From CAXXOK01 sp035399245 (lineage in GTDB: Bacteria; Bacillota; Clostridia; Christensenellales; Aristaeellaceae), in contig DAOPIR010000011.1 of the NCBI GenBank assembly GCA_035399245.1, forward strand, positions 1 to 29,826: a DNA stretch of 29,826 nucleotides. Reading direction: 5' to 3'. Positions 23,226 to 29,826 of the stretch are shown here, in pieces (position 1 is the first letter of the stretch; each line of letters begins with the position of its first letter). A program made the position numbers and the translations under genes. Below the pieces are notes generated by a model that did not search any database, was not told the origin of the DNA, and saw only the letters and a program-made list of their open reading frames with translations.

Positions 23226-24386
23226 TTATTGCTGCGTGGTAACAAACTGCTGCACCAATGCGCCGTCCTTTTCCACAAAAGTAAGGATTGTCACAGATTT
23301 CGCGGGCGTGCCCGTTTCGTCCAGCGTCATATCACCGGTTACACCGATATAGTGCATACCCACCATCGCTTCGCGGATCGCCTCATGATCGACGGAACCA
23401 GCGGTTTCGATGGCCTGCGCCAGCATGTACATTGCATCGTATGCGAGTGCTGCCAGTGCGTTAAGCGAGGCGGGATCATACGCTGCGGTGTAAGCGGAGA
23501 TGAAGTTCTGCACGATTTCGGAAGGATCTTCGGCAGAATAGTGGTTGGTGAAGTATACGTTGTCGTAATTGGACAGCGGCTCAACCGCGTAGTTCTCGGT
23601 ACCGTCGAAGCCATCAGCGCCGATGATCGCGCCGGTGAAGCCGGCTTCACGAGCCTGCGGGATGATTTTGGGGCCAACGGAGTCATAGTAGTACGGAGCG
23701 AACAGCACGTCTGCGCCGGACGCCGCGATCGTCGCCATCTGCGAAGAAAAGTCAACGGCCGAGGTGTCGGAAGTAGACTGTTCCTCTACGATTTCAATGC
23801 CGTATTCAGCTGCCGCAGCCTTAAACGCATCGCGCAGGCCGGAGGAATACGCATCGCCCGTGGCATACAGGATCGCGGCCTTCGTCCAGCCCTGAGAAGC
23901 TGCGAACGCGGCGGCCATTTTGCCTTGGAAGCTATCTTTGAAGCAAGCACGGAATACGTAATCGTCTTCGGTGGTGATGGCATCGTTGGTGGAGGTGGCG
24001 GTGATCAGCACGATCTCCTCATCGTTTGCCAACTGGGTAATTGCCGCAGTATCGGCAGAAGCAACGGAACCAATGATTGCCACAGCGCCTTCACTCAGCA
24101 GAGAGTTAAAGCCGGAAATGGCTTCCGCGGGAGTGTGCTGGTCATCTTTGGTGGAAATTTCCACGGTAGCGCCGAGAATACCGCCAGCGGCGTTGATCTC
24201 AGAAGCAGCCAGACGAATGCCGTTGTCCACAGCAGCGCCGTAAGCGGCGAGCGCACCCGTCATCGGAGCGATGTTACCAATGATGATTGTTTGTCCGGCA
24301 AGAGCACCTTCAGCCGACGCTGCCGATACGCCCATTGCGAGCATCATAACTACGAGCAGAATGGAAACAAACCTTTTGAATGTCAT
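23226..24386 (-). CDS. livK: Branched-chain amino acid ABC transporter substrate-binding protein
   Basis: Extracellular type I binding protein of the LIV importer, 386 residues. Family features: IIIGNIAPMTGALAAYG at the start of the mature part, GIRLAASEINAAGGILG, AVAIIGSVASADTAAITQLA, and YDAMYMLAQAIE near the end. The signal peptide (about residues 1-25) has a basic start, a hydrophobic core and an A-S-A cleavage site before Glu26. No cysteine follows the hydrophobic core, so there is no lipobox, which is unusual for a Gram-positive importer. AAGGAGG lies 7 bases before the ATG at 24386. It is the first gene of the liv operon, with a strong promoter and a leader of about 100 bases. Confidence 0.95.
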   Translation of the reverse strand: MTFKRFVSILLVVMMLAMGVSAASAEGALAGQTIIIGNIAPMTGALAAYGAAVDNGIRLAASEINAAGGILGATVEISTKDDQHTPAEAISGFNSLLSEGAVAIIGSVASADTAAITQLANDEEIVLITATSTNDAITTEDDYVFRACFKDSFQGKMAAAFAASQGWTKAAILYATGDAYSSGLRDAFKAAAAEYGIEIVEEQSTSDTSAVDFSSQMATIAASGADVLFAPYYYDSVGPKIIPQAREAGFTGAIIGADGFDGTENYAVEPLSNYDNVYFTNHYSAEDPSEIVQNFISAYTAAYDPASLNALAALAYDAMYMLAQAIETAGSVDHEAIREAMVGMHYIGVTGDMTLDETGTPAKSVTILTFVEKDGALVQQFVTTQQ

Positions 24387-24443
24387 ACTTTTTCCTCCTT
24401 GAGTTTTCTTTGGCCGTTTGTCTGAAACGGTAAGAATGCGTCA

Positions 24444-24481
24444 AAAGGGTACATGAACCCATCATTTTCATATACCCCTTT
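24444..24481 (-). promoter_or_regulatory. Imperfect inverted repeat in the livK leader (possible attenuator or operator)
   Basis: On the minus strand AAAGGGGTATATGAA (24481-24467) can pair with TTCATGTACCCTTT (24457-24444) with one bulge and one G-U pair; the second arm runs into UUUU and then GACG. It starts about 5 bases after the expected transcription start and ends about 58 bases before the livK start codon. It could fold as an early terminator or 5' stem, or be a protein-binding palindrome. Confidence 0.45.
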
Positions 24482-24492
24482 GTATGAATAGT

Positions 24493-24521
24493 ATTATATT
24501 GCAATTTTTATGCACGGTCAA
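24493..24521 (-). promoter_or_regulatory. liv operon promoter
   Basis: On the minus strand TTGACC (24521-24516, 5 of 6) and TATAAT (24498-24493, perfect) are exactly 17 bases apart, in an AT-rich gap. It lies 63 bases beyond the stop codon of the LuxC-like gene, which has no clear terminator of its own. Confidence 0.75.
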
Positions 24522-24583
24522 TCTGTTTTTTGTTTGTATTTTGCTTTTTCATTGCATTTTATTTCACAACGGCTGAAACCCCG

Positions 24584-25786
24584 TCAATTTACCATTCGTG
24601 ACAGGGTTCGAATCAGATCATATCCGTCCCAGATAAGAGAAAAGTCCATCGTATGCCCGATTCGCACCACGCGGTCTACGCCCTTTACACCCGCTTGCCG
24701 GATGAACGCACGGACGACGGATGGCGCAATGCCGGCGCAGGCTATTGTCTGCGTTTTGGGTGTCAGCACGGGAATCAGCTCCGCAAGCGCCGCCGCATGA
24801 TATTCCAGAAAGCAGCCGCCTGTACAATGTATATTTATGACATCGGCAGTAAGCGACGTGAGCCGTACGCGCGTCAGGAGATTATCGACTGTTTTTTCCT
24901 GAACGATACCATCGTTCAGGACGGCGGCACGGTACAGCTCCGTCAGCTTGTCCACCGCCGTTACGGCGTCCAGCGTATAGCGCGCGGAAGCTTGCGCATG
25001 CACCGTGTCCCAAAACCGTGTTTGGGCGGCCTCCAGCGAGCTTCGCTCCCCCATCCATACGCAAAGGCGGGGCGACGTGCAGGCATTTTGATCGTACAAA
25101 TAGGTATCATTGTAAAAGCCTTTGGCTAAATCCGTAATCTCGGCGTCGTCCATGCGTATAATCGCGTCCGTCTCCAGCACGGCCAGCGACCAGCGATCGG
25201 CAAAGGTAATATCAAACGCTCGCGGCGAAAGCTGCGCCATGCGCACACGGCGAATGGTTTCATCCCCGCCCCAGATGATGCGCGCGTCGCACTGTGCGCT
25301 GAACGCTTCGGTGATATCCTGCCGCTCACGCGGATATTCGATCACATTGATATAGGGTTTGAGCGATTGATGGTTAGCGGCAAGCAGCGCCTGCATGGCA
25401 TTGCAGACAATCGATACCTGCGCAAAAGGCTTGCTCGGCGCTTTTACAATGCTCGCGTTGCCTGCTAAAAGTGCCGAAAGCAGCGAATAGGCAAAGTTCA
25501 TCGGCACATTGCCCGGCGCGATGTGGAACACCAGCCCGCGTCCCAGCCGAGCCTCCAGATCATCGTATGGCTTTTGCAGCAGCTCTAGATTGGCGCGGCG
25601 GCAGAAAAACGCAAAGGAAATCACATCGGAATAGGCGCGCGCCTGCTTGTTGCGCAGCAGAGCCGCGGACAGATCGGCTAAAAAGTCCAGTACCTGCGAC
25701 GCAAACGGCTGCAGCGCGGGAATGTGTACCGCTTGCAGCGGATCTTCCATGCCGCACAACACACGATAATCATCAGGGCTGTTCAT
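24584..25786 (-). CDS. luxC: LuxC-like acyl-CoA/acyl-protein reductase
   Basis: Reduces an activated acyl group to an aldehyde with NADPH; in luminous bacteria it is the reductase of the fatty acid reductase complex. The 400-residue protein has the LuxC/aldehyde-dehydrogenase-like features: FHIAPGNVPMNFAYSLLSAL with the following GNASIVKAP (nucleotide site), IWGGDETIRRVR, and the catalytic cysteine Cys236 in YDQNACTSPR. The ATG at 25786 overlaps the LuxE-like end by 14 bases; a start further upstream would lie deep within that gene. Last gene of a five-gene operon with LuxE, an AMP-forming ligase, an ACP and an SDR. No luciferase genes are present, so the aldehyde serves another purpose. Confidence 0.9.
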   Translation of the reverse strand: MNSPDDYRVLCGMEDPLQAVHIPALQPFASQVLDFLADLSAALLRNKQARAYSDVISFAFFCRRANLELLQKPYDDLEARLGRGLVFHIAPGNVPMNFAYSLLSALLAGNASIVKAPSKPFAQVSIVCNAMQALLAANHQSLKPYINVIEYPRERQDITEAFSAQCDARIIWGGDETIRRVRMAQLSPRAFDITFADRWSLAVLETDAIIRMDDAEITDLAKGFYNDTYLYDQNACTSPRLCVWMGERSSLEAAQTRFWDTVHAQASARYTLDAVTAVDKLTELYRAAVLNDGIVQEKTVDNLLTRVRLTSLTADVINIHCTGGCFLEYHAAALAELIPVLTPKTQTIACAGIAPSVVRAFIRQAGVKGVDRVVRIGHTMDFSLIWDGYDLIRTLSRMVN

Positions 25787-26852
25787 AGGTATCGCTGCAC
25801 CCCCTTGCTTCCGCGCGCCGGATGCGCCCGAGAATTTCAAAATACTTGCCCTTTCGCCCGCAGGGGCAGTCATCCTCGCCCAGCACGCGGCCCTGATCCT
25901 CCGTCAGCAGCACATGGCCAGGGTAGCTTGCCGGCAGAGCGCTTACAACCTCGATCAAGCCCGTTTCCCCCTGTGTTGCCAGCGAGAAATCCAGCGGACG
26001 GCGGATCAGCACATCCGACCATACCGGCGCGTGCAGATGCCCGTGCTCGCATTCCAGGTAAATCGTTCCGGTCTGCTCCACCATACCGTAATAATCCAGC
26101 ACGCGGATATTGCCGCATACCGACTGCAGCGCCTGCTTAAACTGCGGCTTGCTCACCGCCTGATCCTTTAGCTTTTTCCAGCCTCCGCCATGGATCAGCA
26201 CGCCGTTTTGAATACCCAGCGTTTTGCCCGTGCGCTTCAGCTCCGTATAAAAATGCTGCCATATAATAGAAGTAAAGCCAAACAGAAAAATGCTTTCGCC
26301 CGCATGCTTTTGTATAAAAGCATCCAACGCATCCGCATCCAGCTTCATATTCTCATCCAGTGCATAGATCGTATCGCGCCCAAACATGCTGAAGCCGCGG
26401 ATACCCGCGCCGCGTGCGGAAAACATAGCGGGATTTTTCATCACCGAGGACGAATCCACCACAATCATCGGCAGCCGCTGCTTGCCCAGCGCACTTTGCA
26501 TGATCTTCGCCAACACCTTGCTTTGCAGTACGGCGGTTTCCCGATCCAGGTAAATACGGCTCACCCGCTGTCCCGTAGTGCCGGAGCTGGTCATGGTGCG
26601 GTAAATGACGTCGTCCGGCACGCTTTTTAAAGTAAATTCCTTAAACAGCCGCACAGGCAGCGGCGGGATCTGCTCATAAGCAGTAATGGTTTCCAGATCC
26701 GTTTGGTTTGCCGCAAGCATCCGTGCATAGGCGGGACAGTTTGCCGCATGATATTTCGTCAGCGATAGCAGCGCATCGGAAAGAAACACATGTTTTTCCG
26801 CATATGCCAGATCATAGGGTTCCATCTCATGCAACGTTTGCCTGTCAATCAT
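25773..26852 (-). CDS. luxE: LuxE-like acyl-protein synthetase
   Basis: LuxE activates a fatty acid as acyl-AMP and carries it on a cysteine near its C-terminus before passing it to LuxC. This 359-residue protein shows TMTSSGTTGQRVSRIY (adenylate-forming phosphate loop, about residues 87-102), FLFGFTSIIWQHF, IHGGGWKK, LDYYGMVEQTG (the Y-G-x-x-E region), and the C-terminal LGRIRRAEARGCSDTYE. Cys352 of RGCSD corresponds to the acyl-carrying cysteine of luminous bacteria. The family call is strong. It overlaps the AMP-ligase gene by 8 bases and LuxC by 14, so all are co-translated. Confidence 0.92.
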   Translation of the reverse strand: MIDRQTLHEMEPYDLAYAEKHVFLSDALLSLTKYHAANCPAYARMLAANQTDLETITAYEQIPPLPVRLFKEFTLKSVPDDVIYRTMTSSGTTGQRVSRIYLDRETAVLQSKVLAKIMQSALGKQRLPMIVVDSSSVMKNPAMFSARGAGIRGFSMFGRDTIYALDENMKLDADALDAFIQKHAGESIFLFGFTSIIWQHFYTELKRTGKTLGIQNGVLIHGGGWKKLKDQAVSKPQFKQALQSVCGNIRVLDYYGMVEQTGTIYLECEHGHLHAPVWSDVLIRRPLDFSLATQGETGLIEVVSALPASYPGHVLLTEDQGRVLGEDDCPCGRKGKYFEILGRIRRAEARGCSDTYEQP

Positions 26853-28248
26853 TCAGCATCTCCAACTCACGGTATAATGTTTTTCCAGCGTCGTTTTTGG
26901 GAATACACGCAACAGTTTTTACCGTAAAGCCCGAGGCATGCAAGCCTGTTTTTTCCGCCAGATAGGGCTGCATCTGCCTAAGCAGCGCATCATCCGTGCC
27001 GTAAATCACCAGATGGTCGTCTTTACCGCCGCAGGCGACATCCGCCCCCGCAAACCTTGCTTTGAGCAGGCGTTCCGCCTCGTCCAGGTTCACGCGGTTT
27101 CCAAACAGCTTGACGAAACGTTTCTTCCGTCCGACGATAGTATAATACCCGTCATCGTCAAACTGTGCCATGTCCCCCGTATCCAACACGCCGCCGCGTT
27201 CGTCGCCTTTGGCCAGGTCCGCCGCGCCGGTCGCATATCCCAGCGTAACATTATCGCCAAAATAGCGCAGCTCGCCGGTTGTATGGGGCTGTGTAACTTC
27301 GCTGCCATCTACGTCAATCAGCGCAAATCGGCCGCCCGGGATGGGCACACCCATCGCGCCGATCTTTTCGATACCGCGGTCCCACGGCAGATATGCCATG
27401 CGGGCGGTAGCCTCGCACTGGCCGTACATCACGATGAACTCCCGCCCCGTTTCCTTGCTCCATAGGGCAAACTTTTGGTGCAGTTTCGGCAGCAGCTTAC
27501 CGCCCGCCTGCGTCATGGTGCGCAAAGACGGAAGTTCCATCCGCGTAAAGCGCATGCGGTCCAGCATTTCATAGGTAAACGGTACGCCGCCAAAGCTTGT
27601 GGCGGCATGATCTTTAAAGAAATTCCAAAATTCCTTCTGCGCAATGCCATATTGCGTCATCAGCAGCGTCGCGCCGACATCCAGATGCGTATTGATGATG
27701 CTCAACCCGTAGGTATAGTTCATCGGAAGGGTGGTAATGGGGCGTTCGTCCGCTGTCAGACGCAGATATTCCACAATGGAATCCGTATTGGCACGGATGT
27801 TGCGATAGCTTTGGCGCACAAACTTGGGGCTGCCGGTAGAGCCGCTGGTGGTCAGCAGCAGCGCAAGCTGCACATACAGCGGCGGCGTATCGGCAAACTG
27901 CGTTTTCGTCAGCCGGTAGCCAAAGGCGATATAGCATGCGTCGCCCTCTACCGCCATCGTCTCCGGCGCCCAAAGGTAGCGCGGATGATAGGTTGTAAGC
28001 AGCGACTGTAAAAGCTCCGCATCCAGTTTCGCCGATAAAAGCGCAGGCACGATGTGATGGTTGAGAAACGCCGTATAGCCCAGCAGGCTGCCGAGGTCGT
28101 TTTGACATAAGCAAAACACAAGGCAGCGTTCCCCCACCTGACCAGCCAGCCTTTGTCCCTCTGCAGCCAACTGTTCATAGGTCAGTTCTGTGCCGGAATC
28201 GTCAATCGCAGCAATAGAATTCGGTCTGCTATCAAATTTCCACATCAT
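26845..28248 (-). CDS. AMP-forming acyl-ACP/acyl-CoA synthetase family protein
   Basis: A 467-residue adenylate-forming enzyme, slightly short for the family. Motifs: ELTYEQLA near the start, phosphate loop TTSGSTGSPK (residues 133-142), MTQAGGKL, YGQCEATARMAYLP, TGELRYFGDNVTLGY, DTGDMAQFDDDGYYTIVGRKKRFVKLFGNRVNL, and the C-terminal catalytic lysine Lys456 in DAGKTLYRELE. It most likely activates a carboxylic acid and loads it on the small ACP encoded directly upstream, whose 3' end it overlaps by 17 bases. Substrate class is not readable. Two adjacent ATGs (28248 and 28245) are possible starts; AAGGA is about 14 bases upstream, so coupling to ACP translation matters. Confidence 0.88.
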   Translation of the reverse strand: MMWKFDSRPNSIAAIDDSGTELTYEQLAAEGQRLAGQVGERCLVFCLCQNDLGSLLGYTAFLNHHIVPALLSAKLDAELLQSLLTTYHPRYLWAPETMAVEGDACYIAFGYRLTKTQFADTPPLYVQLALLLTTSGSTGSPKFVRQSYRNIRANTDSIVEYLRLTADERPITTLPMNYTYGLSIINTHLDVGATLLMTQYGIAQKEFWNFFKDHAATSFGGVPFTYEMLDRMRFTRMELPSLRTMTQAGGKLLPKLHQKFALWSKETGREFIVMYGQCEATARMAYLPWDRGIEKIGAMGVPIPGGRFALIDVDGSEVTQPHTTGELRYFGDNVTLGYATGAADLAKGDERGGVLDTGDMAQFDDDGYYTIVGRKKRFVKLFGNRVNLDEAERLLKARFAGADVACGGKDDHLVIYGTDDALLRQMQPYLAEKTGLHASGFTVKTVACIPKNDAGKTLYRELEMLND

Positions 28249-28468
28249 ATTTGCGCAGAATTTCCTTGCCCTTGGCAAAGGAGCTGAAATCGATAATATC
28301 ATCCATATCCATCATGATATCGAAGGCGTCCTCCAGATTGGCGATCAGCCGCATATGTCCCACGCTGTCCCATGCGCCGGATTGCCCATAAACCAAAGCG
28401 CCGGTTTCGCCCGCCTCAACATTCAGCGCATCCGTAAACGCACCGATATACTTTTCCTGGTTCGTCAT
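28232..28468 (-). CDS. Acyl carrier protein
   Basis: A 78-residue acidic helical carrier. The phosphopantetheine site is Ser36 in WDSVGHMRL, and the following helix (LIANLEDAFDIMMDMDDIIDF) has the acidic face that partner enzymes recognise. It differs from housekeeping AcpP (usually DSLD) and sits in a biosynthetic operon, so it is probably a dedicated carrier. The ATG at 28468 has AGGAG about 8 bases before it. It follows the SDR gene by 22 bases. Confidence 0.9.
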   Translation of the reverse strand: MTNQEKYIGAFTDALNVEAGETGALVYGQSGAWDSVGHMRLIANLEDAFDIMMDMDDIIDFSSFAKGKEILRKYDVEI

Positions 28469-28490
28469 GATCTTTCTCCTATTCGCTTTA

Positions 28491-29234
28491 TTATATAATC
28501 CCGCCGTCTGCGCGCCATATCTGCGCGGTAACAAAGGAAGCATCGTCACTTGCCAGAAACGCGATCACCGCGGCAATCTCCCGCGGGGTGCCCTTGCGAT
28601 GCATCAAGTTGTTCGCCATCGCATCCGCGACTACCTTATCGCTCAGGCAGCTTGTCATTTCGGTATCGGTAAATCCCGGTGCAACGGCATTGACGCGGAT
28701 GCCGGATGCAATCAGTTCCCGTGCCATTTTTTTCGTTGCCGCGATCAGCGCCGCCTTGCTGGCGGAGTAATCCAGCCGGCTGTCACCGTCCAGCCCCGCC
28801 ACGGAAGCGACGTTCACCACCGCGCCACGCTGCTTGCGCGCCATCCAGCGGGTCGCAATCTGTGTAAGCGCCATGGTGCCGAAGAAATTGACGGCGAATG
28901 TCCGTTGCATTTCTTCCGGGCGCGTCATCTGGAACATTTTATCCTCGCCCATGACGCCCGCGTTATTCACCAGAATATCCAGCGGCAACTTATCCGCCAT
29001 TGCCTGTTTAACAGCCGCCTTCACCGCGTCGGCATCGGTCAGATCGGCATATATCGGTTTAACAAACACGCCGTATTGCGCTGCCGTATTGGCGCACCAT
29101 GCTTCAAACGCATCGCTTTTCCGGTTGGCAAACGCCCATATATTGGCACCCTGCTGCGCAAACAACTCCGCCGTTGCCTTGCCAATCCCGCGTGACGCGC
29201 CCGTGATCAGTGCGTTTTTGCCGTTCAATCGCAT
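28491..29234 (-). CDS. SDR oxidoreductase, FabG-like
   Basis: Classical short-chain dehydrogenase, 247 residues, resembling 3-oxoacyl-ACP reductase. The Rossmann motif is TGASRGIG (residues 11-18), with Arg38 in FANRKSD suggesting NADPH. NNAG is at 90-93, and the catalytic triad is Ser144, Tyr156, Lys160 (DYSASK). The C-terminal RADGGI closure is typical. Given the next gene is an ACP, a beta-keto or similar carrier-bound substrate, or the aldehyde produced by LuxC, are the likely targets. The ATG at 29234 is preferred over a GTG at 29276 because family alignment begins MRLNGKNALITG and the longer start lies in the promoter. First gene of the operon. Confidence 0.92.
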   Translation of the reverse strand: MRLNGKNALITGASRGIGKATAELFAQQGANIWAFANRKSDAFEAWCANTAAQYGVFVKPIYADLTDADAVKAAVKQAMADKLPLDILVNNAGVMGEDKMFQMTRPEEMQRTFAVNFFGTMALTQIATRWMARKQRGAVVNVASVAGLDGDSRLDYSASKAALIAATKKMARELIASGIRVNAVAPGFTDTEMTSCLSDKVVADAMANNLMHRKGTPREIAAVIAFLASDDASFVTAQIWRADGGII

Positions 29235-29266
29235 GGATGCCCTCACTCTTCCCTGTGTACCTAATT

Positions 29267-29295
29267 TTTGTATCACAGTCGTCCCGTCCTGTCAA
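29267..29295 (-). promoter_or_regulatory. Candidate promoter of the SDR-ACP-ligase-luxE-luxC operon
   Basis: On the minus strand a perfect TTGACA (29295-29290) and TACAAA (29272-29267, 4 of 6) are 17 bases apart. The start point would be near 29260, about 26 bases before the SDR ATG. The -35 begins 6 bases past the stop codon of the preceding membrane-protein gene. Confidence 0.65.
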
Positions 29296-29300
29296 ACCTG

Positions 29301-29826
29301 CTATTCCACCGTAACGGATTGTTTACGGTAATACACTTCCAGCGACCTTGCGATGCCGTCCGCCAAATCGGTTGCAAGCGAATCCTCCATAAAAGTTTTG
29401 GGTGTGTTTTCCAGCGGCGACAGCACAACATCCTGCAGCTCCGGATCGTTGAGCTGCTGCTCGCGCGCGTCCATCGCGGCGTCGTATGCCTGCGCTTCCC
29501 CGCGGATGATGGAGACCGCCGCCTCGATACCTGTCAGGTTCTTCGGCCCAAAGGTACCGTCTGTCGGTCGGGCAAAGCCGAGGAGACCTAATGCGAATAA
29601 CGCAGCGGACAGGATCGCGATCCCGCGCTTTGCTCCCGTGGAAAGCACAAACGGTTTTTGAAGCCTGTGCTGGATATAACCGATCAGGTAAAGCTCATAC
29701 AGCAGCGCCATCACGACAAAGCTGAAATAGTATGTGTTTTGAATACGTCCCCCGCCGATAAACACGCCCGAGTACATCGGCGGCACGAGCTGTACACAAA
29801 ACAGACCGATGCCCAGTATCAGCACA
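29301..29826 (-). CDS. Multi-spanning membrane protein, partial (C-terminal 174 residues)
   Basis: The N-terminus lies beyond the window. The visible part has three hydrophobic segments (MLILGIGLFCVQLVPPM, TYYFSFVVMALLYELYLIGYI, GIAILSAALFALGLLGFA) and then a soluble tail of about 90 residues with the pattern ...AAMDAREQQLNDPELQDVVLSPL. Such a tail after many membrane helices recalls large polytopic proteins of surface glycan loci, such as DUF6056-type proteins, but I cannot confirm the family from this fragment. The stop codon is TAG at 29303-29301. Its end is close to the promoter of the lux-like operon, with no terminator seen in between. Confidence 0.75.
   Translation of the reverse strand, partial: VLILGIGLFCVQLVPPMYSGVFIGGGRIQNTYYFSFVVMALLYELYLIGYIQHRLQKPFVLSTGAKRGIAILSAALFALGLLGFARPTDGTFGPKNLTGIEAAVSIIRGEAQAYDAAMDAREQQLNDPELQDVVLSPLENTPKTFMEDSLATDLADGIARSLEVYYRKQSVTVE

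Noticed and set aside
24584..26852. Bioluminescence operon
   Set aside because: LuxC and LuxE relatives are present but luxA, luxB and luxD are not in the window, and the partner genes (ACP, ligase, SDR) point to a different pathway.

Overview
The window reads as a chromosomal segment of a low-to-middle GC (about 55% by eye) member of the Bacillota, most likely class Clostridia. The pointers are a perfect CIRCE/HrcA operator ahead of groES-groEL, strong AGGAGG-type ribosome binding sites with several TTG starts, a V-type ATPase, and families typical of gut Clostridia (DUF1934, VTC/DUF4956/CotH, a branched-chain amino acid ABC transporter). No phage, plasmid, transposase, tRNA, rRNA or CRISPR array was recognised. 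Nearly all genes lie on the minus strand; ispE-pdxY and mutY are the exceptions.

Layout, left to right. 1-2576: the start of a V-type ATPase operon (subunit I, cut by the window edge, and a small coiled-coil stalk subunit) directly behind upp. 2649-8210: a surface operon, cotH (CotH kinase with lamin-tail domains), DUF4956 membrane protein, VTC polyphosphate-polymerase-like domain and a secreted protein with a possible papain-like fold, closed by a strong terminator. 8191-11461: an overlapping operon DUF1934, unknown 175-residue protein, MBL hydrolase, pyrG; the CTP synthase lacks the glutaminase nucleophile. 11461-13295: ispE and pdxY on the plus strand, with a promoter that overlaps and opposes that of the DUF1934 operon. 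13309-15925: a sodium:solute symporter and an APH-fold kinase. 15926-16361: a 436-base gene-free stretch holding a compact multi-hairpin element with inverted ends, flanked by two near-identical terminator hairpins. 16362-18420: groEL, groES, CIRCE and promoter. 18562-19620: mutY.

19630-24521 is a five-gene liv operon (livK, livH, livM, livG, livF) in which two genes carry in-frame stop codons: TAG at codon 218 of livH and TAA at codon 54 of livF, while the surrounding frames remain well conserved. 24584-29295 is a compact five-gene operon with its own promoter: SDR oxidoreductase, acyl carrier protein, AMP-forming ligase, LuxE-like acyl-protein synthetase, LuxC-like acyl reductase. It looks like a carrier-linked acid-to-aldehyde pathway without luciferase. 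The window ends in a partial membrane protein.

The most interesting items are the lux-like aldehyde operon, the cysteine-less CTP synthase, the doubly interrupted liv operon, the structured intergenic element, and the CotH/VTC/DUF4956 surface system. All function calls rest on recognising sequence motifs by eye; no database search was run.
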